From assembly GCA_916720425.1 (NCBI GenBank), contig CAKARD010000015.1, positions 1 through 17,896 of the forward strand: DNA of 17,896 nucleotides. The letters run 5' to 3'. The notes under the pieces were generated by a model that was given only the letters and a program-made list of their open reading frames with translations, had not been told where the DNA came from and did not search any database. Positions 1 to 6,800 of the stretch are shown piece after piece. How positions within the stretch are numbered: the stretch's first letter is position 1; the number at the start of each line of letters is the position of its first letter. Both the position numbers and the translations under genes were made by a program. Origin of the DNA: an uncultured Kingella sp. GTDB lineage: Bacteria; Pseudomonadota; Gammaproteobacteria; Burkholderiales; Neisseriaceae.

Positions 1-49
1 CGGACTTTTAATCCGTTGGTCGAGCGTTCGAATCGCTCACGACCCACCA
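1..49 (+). tRNA. tRNA-Lys(UUU), 3' part only
   Basis: The window opens inside the anticodon arm. The stem cgga/tccg encloses the loop CTTTTAA, so the anticodon is TTT (Lys). It is followed by the variable loop, a T arm with stem gagcg/cgctc around TTCGAAT, the 3' acceptor strand acgaccc, discriminator A and an encoded CCA at 47-49. The 5' half lies outside the window. The acceptor strand is what is expected to pair with GGGTCGT of bacterial tRNA-Lys. Confidence 0.95.
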
Positions 50-56
50 CTTTTTT

Positions 57-98
57 ACCAGCTTAAGCAAAAATGTTTAGGCTGGTTTTATTATTTTT
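57..98 (+). terminator. Rho-independent terminator after tRNA-Lys
   Basis: Bases 57-66 (accagcttaa) pair with 77-86, with one G-T wobble, around a 10-nt loop. A T-rich tract (tttattattttt) follows. It starts eight bases after the tRNA CCA end, so it probably ends the tRNA transcript. Confidence 0.7.
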
Positions 99-185
99 AA
101 GCTTTTCCGTCATCAAATAATGCGCCTTTCTTTCCAATTCAATCTTGGATGGCTGATACAGCCTCTACTTACCTTATCATTAAAC

Positions 186-374
186 TTATCCACAAAATAT
201 AAAAATTTATTTTATTTTAATGTACACAAATTTAAATCATTCACATCTATAAATTGACTTAATTAAGTTATCCACAATCTTCAACATAAATTAACTTTAA
301 TTAAGTTAATATTATCCACAGCATTATTTTGAAATTAAGTACTTGTTAAATAATAGTATTTATACTTATACACA
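186..374 (+). other. DnaA-box cluster in AT-rich gap; candidate replication origin
   Basis: This lies in the 478-bp gene-free stretch between tRNA-Lys and gnd. Three exact TTATCCACA boxes occur at 186-194, 268-276 and 312-320, and TTATACACA at 366-374, all on the + strand. All match the DnaA-box consensus TTATNCACA. By hand count, 181-480 is only about 18% G+C, as a DNA-unwinding element would be, and the AT-rich stretch continues beyond the last box to about 460. A parS site lies about 8 kb away, which fits an origin-proximal position. dnaA and dnaN are not in the window, so this could instead be a DnaA-titrating or regulatory cluster. Confidence 0.55.
259..309. repeat. Short direct and inverted repeats among the DnaA boxes
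   Basis: The 12-mer TTAATTAAGTTA occurs at 259-270 and again at 297-308. The first copy overlaps the DnaA box at 268, and the second lies just before the box at 312. TTAACTT (291-297) and AAGTTAA (303-309) also form an imperfect palindrome. The unit of AT-rich repeat plus TTATCCACA resembles the repeat architecture of replication origins, but the low sequence complexity makes chance repeats possible. Confidence 0.4.
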
Positions 375-527
375 AAAATAGATTTGCTTCTTTAACATCA
401 TAATCTTATTTAAATTAAATAATGTTATATTTATTTTTTATCAAAAACTACAAATTTTAGAAAACCCATTGTCTTATCCTGTTAGTATCAGTTAAAGTTC
501 AGGCTTTAAACTTTCCAAAGGCATAAA

Positions 528-1976
528 ATGAAAGGTGATATTGGCGTAATTGGTTTAGCTGTCATGGGACAAAACCTAATTTTGAACATGAATGACAAAG
601 GTTTTAAAGTGATTGCATATAATCGTACTACTCAAAAAATTGATGATTTTTTAAATGGTACGGCTAAAGGCACAAATATTACAGGTGCATACAGCTTACA
701 AGAACTCGTAGATAATCTAAAGAAACCACGCAAAATTATGATGATGGTTAGAGCTGGTGAGGCTGTGGATGAATTTATTGCTCAAATTACCCCCTATTTA
801 GATAAAGGTGACATTTTGATTGATGGAGGTAATGCCAATTACACTGACACCAATCGTCGCTGCGAAGCATTGGCAAAACAAGGTTTGCATTTCATTGGTG
901 CCGGTGTATCAGGCGGTGAAGAAGGTGCACGTCATGGCCCATCGATTATGCCAGGAGGGCATCATGCTGCATGGGAACATGTTAAACCCATTTTGCAAGC
1001 TATTGCAGCCAAAACCCCCGATGGCGAACCCTGTTGTGATTGGGTGGGTGAAAATGGCGCAGGCCACTTTGTTAAAATGGTGCATAACGGTATTGAATAT
1101 GGTGACATGCAATTAATTTGTGAAGCCTATCAATTTATGAAAGATGGCTTGGGAATGAATTATGATGAAATGCACCATGTATTTGCATCATGGAAAAATA
1201 CCGAACTCAACTCTTATTTAATTGATATTACCACCGACATATTGGCATACAAAGACCGTGATGGGACACCTTTAGTAGAACACATTTTAGATACAGCAGG
1301 ACAAAAAGGAACGGGAAAATGGACAGGCATTAATGCCTTAGATATGGGTATTCCGCTCACTCTAATTAGTGAGGCGGTATTTGTTCGTTGTTTATCAGCC
1401 TTTAAAGAGCAACGTGTGATCGCTGCTCAATTATTTCCTCACTCAACACAAACCATCACAGGCGATCGTGAAACGTGGCTAGAAGCTTTACGTTTATCAC
1501 TACTGGCATCAAAAATCATTTCATATGCACAAGGTTTTATGTTAATGCGGGAAGCCAGCCATATATTCAATTGGCATTTAAATTATGGCAACACGGCATT
1601 ATTATGGCGTGAAGGCTGTATCATTCGCAGTGTATTTTTGAGTAATATTCGAGATGCTTATGAGGCAGATCCTCATTTGTTTTTTTTAGGTGCCGCGCCC
1701 TATTTTAAAACCATTCTTAATCATGCCTTGCCTTCATGGCGTAAAATTGTGGCTAAGGCCATTGAAATAGGTATTCCTATGCCTTGCATGACTTCTGCCA
1801 TTACTTTTTTAGATGGTTATACCAGTGCACGATTACCAGCTAACTTATTACAAGCACAGCGTGATTATTTCGGTGCGCATACTTACGAACGCACAGATTG
1901 CCCACGTGGTGAATTTTTTCACACCAACTGGACTGGGCGTGGTGGAGACACTGCATCTGGTATTTATGACGTTTAA
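528..1976 (+). CDS. gnd: 6-phosphogluconate dehydrogenase, decarboxylating
   Basis: This cytosolic enzyme oxidatively decarboxylates 6-phosphogluconate to ribulose 5-phosphate with reduction of NADP+, in the oxidative pentose-phosphate pathway. It has 482 residues, full length for the longer bacterial form. The N-terminal Rossmann fold begins with IGVIGLAVMGQNL (residues 5-17). The substrate loop GAGVSGGEEGARHGPS lies at 124-139, and the catalytic lysine is K183 in GAGHFVKMVHNGIEYGD, with E190 the expected acid. The C-terminal tail HTNWTGRGG, which reaches into the partner subunit in this family, is intact. AAAGG at 517-521 supports the ATG start. The next gene follows after 22 bp, so the two are probably cotranscribed. 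A DnaA-box cluster fills the upstream gap. Confidence 0.97.
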   Translation: MKGDIGVIGLAVMGQNLILNMNDKGFKVIAYNRTTQKIDDFLNGTAKGTNITGAYSLQELVDNLKKPRKIMMMVRAGEAVDEFIAQITPYLDKGDILIDGGNANYTDTNRRCEALAKQGLHFIGAGVSGGEEGARHGPSIMPGGHHAAWEHVKPILQAIAAKTPDGEPCCDWVGENGAGHFVKMVHNGIEYGDMQLICEAYQFMKDGLGMNYDEMHHVFASWKNTELNSYLIDITTDILAYKDRDGTPLVEHILDTAGQKGTGKWTGINALDMGIPLTLISEAVFVRCLSAFKEQRVIAAQLFPHSTQTITGDRETWLEALRLSLLASKIISYAQGFMLMREASHIFNWHLNYGNTALLWREGCIIRSVFLSNIRDAYEADPHLFFLGAAPYFKTILNHALPSWRKIVAKAIEIGIPMPCMTSAITFLDGYTSARLPANLLQAQRDYFGAHTYERTDCPRGEFFHTNWTGRGGDTASGIYDV

Positions 1977-1998
1977 GTTTATCTACAGGAGTAAAAAA

Positions 1999-2340
1999 AT
2001 GGGCTGGTTTTCCAAACGAGATGATATATTTTTAGCAACAATAGAGCCACACAATCAAGTTATCCACAATTACTTAGGTATTGTACATGGCGAAGCGATT
2101 ATTGGAGCCAATATTTTTCGCGATTTTTTTGCCTCTATACGTGATGTAGTGGGCGGACGCGCGGGAGGATATGAAAAAGCTTTGTCTGGCGCACGTGATG
2201 CCGCGCTCAACGAAATGATAGAAGCAGCACGAGAAATGGGGGCAAATGGCATTATTGGTGTCGATTTTGACTATCAAGTGATGGGTGAAACCAATGGTAT
2301 GATGATGGTCAGTGTTAGCGGTACAGCGGTAAAAATTTAA
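1999..2340 (+). CDS. YbjQ/UPF0145 (DUF74) family protein
   Basis: This small protein of 113 residues has unknown biochemical function. The family signature is clear: IVHGEAIIGANIFRDFFA (about residues 28-45), a glycine-rich VVGGRAGGYE, a helix with ARDAALNEMIEAA, then GANGIIGVDFDYQV. Relatives form small pentameric beta-structures; no catalytic role is established. The frame stays open upstream into gnd, but the ATG at 1999 is chosen because AGGAG sits at 1987-1991 with a 7-nt spacer and the protein then has the family's usual length. It lies 22 bp behind gnd, probably in one transcript, and ends before a strong hairpin terminator. It contains one in-frame copy of the DnaA-type 9-mer (2060-2068). 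Confidence 0.9.
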   Translation: MGWFSKRDDIFLATIEPHNQVIHNYLGIVHGEAIIGANIFRDFFASIRDVVGGRAGGYEKALSGARDAALNEMIEAAREMGANGIIGVDFDYQVMGETNGMMMVSVSGTAVKI

Positions 2341-2408
2341 GATGAAATGTGACTATGCCTTGTAGCACTTGTCATATTACATACCAATATTGCCACAATA
2401 TTTCGGCA

Positions 2409-2437
2409 AATGGTGAGCTTAATTGCTCACCATTTTT
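2409..2437 (+). terminator. Rho-independent terminator between convergent genes
   Basis: A perfect 10-bp stem, aatggtgagc (2409-2418) with gctcaccatt (2425-2434), has a 6-nt loop and runs into TTTTT. It lies between the YbjQ-family gene and the convergent lpxC, whose stop codon is only about 30 bp away. The T tract favours the + strand; the minus-strand side has only a short T run. Confidence 0.85.
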
Positions 2438-2467
2438 ACGTCTAAACCCAAACTTATCCATACATAA

Positions 2468-3376
2468 TTAGATGCTATTTACTCCAAAGAATGCTTTAGG
2501 TAAAGAATCATCATCATCATCAAAAGTTATCCATTGATAGTTTTGGGAATCAGCCAGTATTGCACGCAACAAAGCATTATTAATCGCATGTCCAGATTTA
2601 TACCCCTCAAATGCACCAATAATCGGATGCCCAACAATATATAAATCTCCAATCGCATCTAGGATTTTATGTCGCACAAATTCATCAGGATAACGTAAGC
2701 CTTCTGGGTTAAGCACATCAACATCATCAATCACAATCGCATTGCTTAAATTTCCGCCCAAGCCCAAGCCATGTTGGCGCATTAATTCTACTTCCTGCAT
2801 AAAACCAAAAGTTCGCGCTCGAGCAATCTCATCTACATAATTTTTTTCTGAAAAATCAATCTCAAAACGAGAAGGGCTCACATTAAACACAGGATGATTA
2901 AACTCTATCGTTAAAGCCACTTTAAAACCATTATATGGTGTAAATTTGACCCATTTATTGTGTTCTTCTATCTTAATTTCTTTATTGATTTTTAAGAATT
3001 TCTTGGGTGCATCTTGTTCAATGATTCCAGCATCCTGTAACAGAAATAAAAACGGCAAACTACTGCCATCCATAATAGGTACTTCAGGTGCATTTAATTC
3101 TACGATAACGTTATCCACACCATAAGCAGCAAACGCAGACATAATATGCTCAATGGTTCCTACACGTATGCCTTGTTCTGTAACAATAGTAGAAGACAAA
3201 CGAGTGTCATTAATCAGATAAGGCGACAAAGAAATGGCTTCTGTAGATAAATCTACACGTTTAAAAACAATACCACTGTTTATCTCTGCTGGGCGTAAGC
3301 TTAATGCAACACGTTCACCTGAATGCAAACCCACACCTGTTGCACTCACTGATTTTGCTAATGTTCGTTGTTTCAT
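2468..3376 (-). CDS. lpxC: UDP-3-O-acyl-N-acetylglucosamine deacetylase
   Basis: This is the zinc-dependent, committed step of lipid A synthesis: it removes the acetyl group from UDP-3-O-acyl-GlcNAc in the cytosol. Its presence shows a Gram-negative outer membrane. It has 302 residues, near the family's usual length. The expected active site is present: E76 and zinc ligand H77 in GTIEHIMSAF, zinc ligands H236 and D240 in HKILDAIGDLY, and the general-acid H263 in KSGHAINNALL. The start is supported by AAGGA (minus strand, 3386-3390) nine bases upstream. An (ATC)5 tract at 2507-2521 encodes a run of five Asp at residues 286-290 near the C terminus. The gene converges on gnd and the YbjQ-family gene, an arrangement remembered from Neisseria. 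Confidence 0.97.
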   Translation of the reverse strand: MKQRTLAKSVSATGVGLHSGERVALSLRPAEINSGIVFKRVDLSTEAISLSPYLINDTRLSSTIVTEQGIRVGTIEHIMSAFAAYGVDNVIVELNAPEVPIMDGSSLPFLFLLQDAGIIEQDAPKKFLKINKEIKIEEHNKWVKFTPYNGFKVALTIEFNHPVFNVSPSRFEIDFSEKNYVDEIARARTFGFMQEVELMRQHGLGLGGNLSNAIVIDDVDVLNPEGLRYPDEFVRHKILDAIGDLYIVGHPIIGAFEGYKSGHAINNALLRAILADSQNYQWITFDDDDDSLPKAFFGVNSI

Positions 3377-3477
3377 CTATTTGTTTCCTTATTTAAATCT
3401 AATTAACTTTAATCATAGCAAGTTTTTCTAAATTTGATTGTGTGTTTTAAACAAGCTACTGTGTTCATAAATCCATT

Positions 3478-3606
3478 TTATACACAGTAATATATTTAAA
3501 TAAATAGTTATCCACAAATCACACTATTAAATTTATCAGTACTATTCACGAATTTATAAAGAATAAATTTTATTTAAAAATAAATATTTTAATTGGTTTA
3601 TCCACA
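3478..3606 (+). other. Second intergenic DnaA-box cluster
   Basis: The 445-bp gap between the divergent lpxC and gapA holds TTATACACA (3478-3486), TTATCCACA (3508-3516) and TTATCCACA (3598-3606), all on the + strand, in very AT-rich sequence. Apart from these boxes, a palindrome at 3713-3724 and the presumed divergent promoters, I see nothing else in the gap. It may be a second part of a bipartite origin, a DnaA-titrating locus, or DnaA control of lpxC or gapA. Confidence 0.55.
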
Positions 3607-3712
3607 GATATATGTCTTTCTAATAATAATCGTCTTTTTTAATTTAAAATTTAATCTATAAAATTTTCTTTTACATTTTCTTATAATTCATAATACATAA
3701 CCACAAAAAGGC

Positions 3713-3724
3713 TTTAACGTTAAA
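3713..3724. promoter_or_regulatory. 12-bp perfect palindrome upstream of gapA
   Basis: TTTAACGTTAAA is a perfect palindrome about 100 bp before the gapA start. Its position would suit an operator or a dimeric regulator site, but no regulator can be named and palindromes of this composition also occur by chance in AT-rich DNA. Confidence 0.25.
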
Positions 3725-3821
3725 TAACATTCATTCATTTTACGTTGGAAAAATCCCTTAAAATATGGTAAAAAGTCATAGTTTTACTTTAACCCCTCCC
3801 CGTTTTTTGAAAGGACATCTC

Positions 3822-4826
3822 ATGAGTGTTAAAGTCGCCATTAATGGCTTTGGTCGCATTGGTCGTTTGGCATTGCGCCGTATTATAGAAACCCAAGGTA
3901 TTGAAGTTGTTGCAGTTAATGATCTAACCCCAACAGATATGTTGGTTCATTTATTCAAATATGATTCTACTCAAGGTCGTTTTAACGGTAATGTCGAAAT
4001 CAAAGACAATGCAATGTTGGTAAATGGAAAAGAAATTAAAGTCTTTGCAAATGCTAACCCAGAAGAATTGCCTTGGAAAGATTTGGGCATTGATGTGGTA
4101 TTAGAATGCACGGGTTTTTTCACCAGCAAAGAAAAAGCCGAAGCACACATTCGTGCTGGCGCACGTAAAGTGGTGATTTCAGCTCCAGGTGGTAATGATA
4201 TTAAAACCGTAGTGTTTGGTGTCAATGAAACCATTTTAGATGGTAGCGAAAGCGTGATTTCTGCCGCTTCATGCACAACTAACTGCTTGGCACCTATGGC
4301 AGCTGTACTACAAAAACAGTTTGGCATAGTACAAGGTTTAATGAGTACCATTCATGGCTATACGGGAGATCAAAATACCTTAGATGCACCCCATCGTAAA
4401 GGAGATAAACGCCGTGCTCGTGCTGCTGCAGCTAATATTGTCCCTAATAGTACGGGGGCCGCTAAGGCAATTGGTCTGGTAATTCCAGAATTGAATGGTA
4501 AATTAGATGGTTCTTCTCAGCGTGTTCCTGTGCCAACAGGTTCTTTAACTGAATTGGTTTGCATATTAGAGAAAAAAGTGAGCAAAGAAGAAGTTAATGC
4601 TGCGATGAAAGCGGCAGCTAATGAATCTTTCGGCTATACTGAAGATGAAATTGTTTCGTCTGATATTGTTGGGATTAGCTTTGGCTCATTATTTGATGCG
4701 ACACAAACTCGCGTGCAAACCGTGGGCGATAGTCAATTAGTGAAAACGGTTGCTTGGTATGACAATGAAATGTCCTATACCTGCCAATTAGTGCGTACAT
4801 TAAAATATTTTGCTGAAAAAATTTAA
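3822..4826 (+). CDS. gapA: Glyceraldehyde-3-phosphate dehydrogenase, type I
   Basis: This enzyme reversibly converts glyceraldehyde 3-phosphate, NAD+ and phosphate to 1,3-bisphosphoglycerate in glycolysis and gluconeogenesis. It has 334 residues, the normal length. The NAD-binding motif INGFGRIGRLALRR is at residues 7-20, and D34 in AVNDL suggests NAD+ preference. The catalytic cysteine C151 is in SAASCTTNCLAP, its partner is H178 in STIHGYTGDQ, and the sugar-phosphate loop is KGDKRRARAAAANIVPNSTGA. The open frame extends 19 codons further upstream, but the ATG at 3822 is preferred: AAGGA sits at 3811-3815 with a 6-nt spacer, and MSVKVAINGFG is the expected N terminus. It has a terminator close behind and appears monocistronic. 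It lies where Neisseria is remembered to carry pilE next to lpxC. Confidence 0.97.
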   Translation: MSVKVAINGFGRIGRLALRRIIETQGIEVVAVNDLTPTDMLVHLFKYDSTQGRFNGNVEIKDNAMLVNGKEIKVFANANPEELPWKDLGIDVVLECTGFFTSKEKAEAHIRAGARKVVISAPGGNDIKTVVFGVNETILDGSESVISAASCTTNCLAPMAAVLQKQFGIVQGLMSTIHGYTGDQNTLDAPHRKGDKRRARAAAANIVPNSTGAAKAIGLVIPELNGKLDGSSQRVPVPTGSLTELVCILEKKVSKEEVNAAMKAAANESFGYTEDEIVSSDIVGISFGSLFDATQTRVQTVGDSQLVKTVAWYDNEMSYTCQLVRTLKYFAEKI

Positions 4827-4844
4827 TTGGCACTGAATCATTTT

Positions 4845-4871
4845 AACCACCTTGTAAAAGGTGGTTTTTTT
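4845..4871 (+). terminator. Rho-independent terminator of gapA
   Basis: The 9-bp stem aaccacctt (4845-4853) with aaggtggtt (4858-4866) closes a GTAA loop and is followed by an uninterrupted T run to 4871. It begins 19 bp after the gapA stop codon. Confidence 0.92.
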
Positions 4872-4908
4872 GTATTTGTATCATTGATTACATGGTGTGG
4901 TTTTAATT

Positions 4909-4950
4909 AAAACTTACAAATGTTAAGAAATTTTTTTATTTGTAAGTTTT
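4909..4950. repeat. 13-bp perfect inverted repeat between gapA and purD
   Basis: AAAACTTACAAAT (4909-4921) is repeated inverted as ATTTGTAAGTTTT (4938-4950) around a 16-nt AT-rich spacer. It lies 38 bp after the gapA terminator and about 120 bp before purD. It could be a backup terminator, a regulatory cruciform or the trace of a small mobile repeat. No copy of it was noticed elsewhere in the window. Confidence 0.6.
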
Positions 4951-4999
4951 GTTATTTATAAAAACTATCAAAATATGTAGTTAAACTACAATGCGAATA

Positions 5000-5038
5000 T
5001 GTGATTTATTTCACGATAAGCGTGTTTTCCGCTAGAAT
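5000..5038 (+). promoter_or_regulatory. Putative purD promoter with an overlapping CRP-like palindrome
   Basis: A possible -10 TAGAAT (5033-5038) lies 17 bp after TTCACG (5010-5015), which matches the -35 consensus at four of six positions. The -35 overlaps TGTGA-N6-TCACG (5000-5015), one base from the CRP half-site pattern TGTGA-N6-TCACA. A regulator bound here would block the promoter. Whether this organism has a CRP-type protein is unknown, so the operator is a guess. Confidence 0.35.
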
Positions 5039-5071
5039 AAGAATTTTTGGTGTAATTTTTAAGGGGGTAAA

Positions 5072-6343
5072 ATGAAAGTATTGCTAATTGGTCATGGTGG
5101 GCGAGAACATGCATTAGCGTGGAAATTAGCGCAATCACCCAAAGTCACAACGGTATATGTAGCAAAAGGTAACGCAGGCACTGTTATTGAACCAAAAGTA
5201 AAAAATATTAATTTAACTCAGCATGATGAATTAATTCAGTTTTGTCGTAATGAAAAGGTTGCATTTACAGTAGTTGGACCTGAAGCACCATTGGCTGCAG
5301 GGATTGTGGATAAGTTTCGCCAAGCTGGTTTGGATATTTTTGGTTGTACTCAAGTTGCGGCACAATTAGAAAGCTCTAAAGATTTTGCTAAGGCATTTAT
5401 GCACAGACATCATATCCCTACCGCGCAATATCAAACTTTTGAAAATGCTACTCAAGCACATGAGTATGTCAATCAGCATGGCGCACCAGTTGTGATTAAA
5501 GCTGATGGCCTGGCTGCAGGAAAAGGGGTGGTTGTTGCCGAAACACTCGAACAAGCTCATGCTGCTATTGACGATATGTTGTTAGATAACAAAATGGGTC
5601 AAGCGGGATCACGTGTGGTTATTGAGGATTTTTTGGTGGGTGAAGAAGCCAGTTTTATTGTTATGGTAGATGGTGATAATGTATTACCTATGGCGACCAG
5701 TCAAGACCATAAGCGATTATTAGATGGTGATAGAGGTTTAAATACTGGAGGGATGGGGGCTTATAGCCCTGCTCCAGTGGTAACGCCTGCTGTGTATCAG
5801 CGCGTAATGGATGAAATTATTTTACCCACTGTACGTGGTATGAAAGCTGAAGGTAATGAATTTACAGGATTTTTATACGCAGGTTTGATGATTGATGAAA
5901 CAGGCGCACCTTATACCATTGAGTTTAACTGTCGTTTTGGCGATCCCGAAACTCAGCCTATTATGAGCCGTTTGGATAGTGATTTAGTGGATCTGATTGA
6001 AGCTGCATTGGCTAAAAAATTGGATCAAATTCAAGCTAAATGGAAACCACAAACTGCGGTAGGGGTGGTATTGGCAGCGCGTCATTATCCCGATACACCA
6101 CAAATGGGAGATGTGATTAGTGGTATAGAAGAAGCCAATCAGCTTGGCAAAGTTTTTCACGCAGGAACACGTTTGAATGAACAGGGACAAGTTATTACTG
6201 ATGGCGGGAGAGTATTGTGTATAGTGGGGTTGGGTAATGACGTTCTTCAAGCTAAAGCACAAGCTTATCAGGCTGTGGATAAAATCTATTTTAATGGTAT
6301 GCAATATCGTCGTGATATTGCTGATAAAGCCATTCATCGTTGA
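5072..6343 (+). CDS. purD: Phosphoribosylamine-glycine ligase (GAR synthetase)
   Basis: This catalyses the second step of de novo purine synthesis: ATP-dependent joining of glycine to 5-phosphoribosylamine. It has 423 residues, normal for a monofunctional bacterial PurD. The N-terminal domain starts with GHGGREHALAWKLA (residues 7-20), and VVGPEAPLAAGI follows at 67-78. The ATP-grasp domain shows KADGLAAGKGVVV (143-155), DHKRLLDGDRGLNTGGMGAY (212-231) and FNCRFGDPETQ (285-295), which carries the metal-binding residues. The start is clear: AAGGGGG at 5061-5067 precedes the ATG at 5072. No other pur gene is adjacent; a small membrane protein and ldh follow closely, probably in the same transcript. 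Two copies of the TTATCCACA 9-mer occur inside it on the minus strand (5305, 6274), both encoding Val-Asp-Lys. Confidence 0.97.
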   Translation: MKVLLIGHGGREHALAWKLAQSPKVTTVYVAKGNAGTVIEPKVKNINLTQHDELIQFCRNEKVAFTVVGPEAPLAAGIVDKFRQAGLDIFGCTQVAAQLESSKDFAKAFMHRHHIPTAQYQTFENATQAHEYVNQHGAPVVIKADGLAAGKGVVVAETLEQAHAAIDDMLLDNKMGQAGSRVVIEDFLVGEEASFIVMVDGDNVLPMATSQDHKRLLDGDRGLNTGGMGAYSPAPVVTPAVYQRVMDEIILPTVRGMKAEGNEFTGFLYAGLMIDETGAPYTIEFNCRFGDPETQPIMSRLDSDLVDLIEAALAKKLDQIQAKWKPQTAVGVVLAARHYPDTPQMGDVISGIEEANQLGKVFHAGTRLNEQGQVITDGGRVLCIVGLGNDVLQAKAQAYQAVDKIYFNGMQYRRDIADKAIHR

Positions 6344-6368
6344 GGCTGTGGATAATAAAGGATAGGAC

Positions 6369-6800
6369 ATGAGTCATGTAGCGTATAAACCCACTGGAGC
6401 GTATATTGGCGCATCTTACACCGCTTTGGGTATAGGTATATTGGCGTATTTAATTGGCTTGTGGGGTGCTGAAATGCAACTTAATGAAAAAGGGTATTAT
6501 TTTACTATTCTAATAATGGGTTTATATTCCGCAATTAGTGTACAAAAAGCAGTACGTGATCGGGCTGAACGCATTCCTACATCAGGTTTATATTTGGGGA
6601 TAAGTTATGTGGTTCTAATGATCTCGATTTTATTGCTAATGGTGGGCTTGTGGAATGCCACTTTATTGCGCAGTGAGAAAGGTTTTTATGCCATGGCTTA
6701 TGTTTTAAGTTTATTTTCGGTGATAACGGTACAAAAAAATGTTCGTGATTTGCAGTATGATAAAAAACACATGTGTGATACACAAGACAAGGATTTATAA
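6369..6800 (+). CDS. YiaA/YiaB-family inner-membrane protein with two YiaAB domains
   Basis: This predicted inner-membrane protein of 143 residues has unknown function. It consists of a duplicated module. Each half (about residues 10-63 and 71-126) has two hydrophobic helices, a short polar turn and the YiaAB-type ending: NEKGYYFTILIMGLYSAISV...QKAVRD in the first and SEKGFYAMAYVLSLFSVITV...QKNVRD in the second. E. coli YiaA has this two-module layout and similar length. The start is supported by AAAGGA at 6357-6362 with a 6-nt spacer. It lies 25 bp after purD (a gap holding a TTATCCACA copy at 6347-6355) and abuts ldh with no intervening base, so the three are probably cotranscribed. Nothing in the sequence links it functionally to either neighbour. 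Confidence 0.85.
   Translation: MSHVAYKPTGAYIGASYTALGIGILAYLIGLWGAEMQLNEKGYYFTILIMGLYSAISVQKAVRDRAERIPTSGLYLGISYVVLMISILLLMVGLWNATLLRSEKGFYAMAYVLSLFSVITVQKNVRDLQYDKKHMCDTQDKDL

Noticed and set aside
1813..1998. An upstream extension of the YbjQ-family gene, overlapping gnd
   Set aside because: The ATG at 1999 has AGGAG at the right distance and gives the family's normal length; the extension has no family character.
3765..3821. An earlier ATG for gapA
   Set aside because: It adds 19 residues with no family resemblance, while the ATG at 3822 has AAGGA upstream and the standard N terminus.
5010..5040. A PurR-type operator before purD
   Set aside because: Aligning the region to the E. coli PurR consensus gave only scattered matches.
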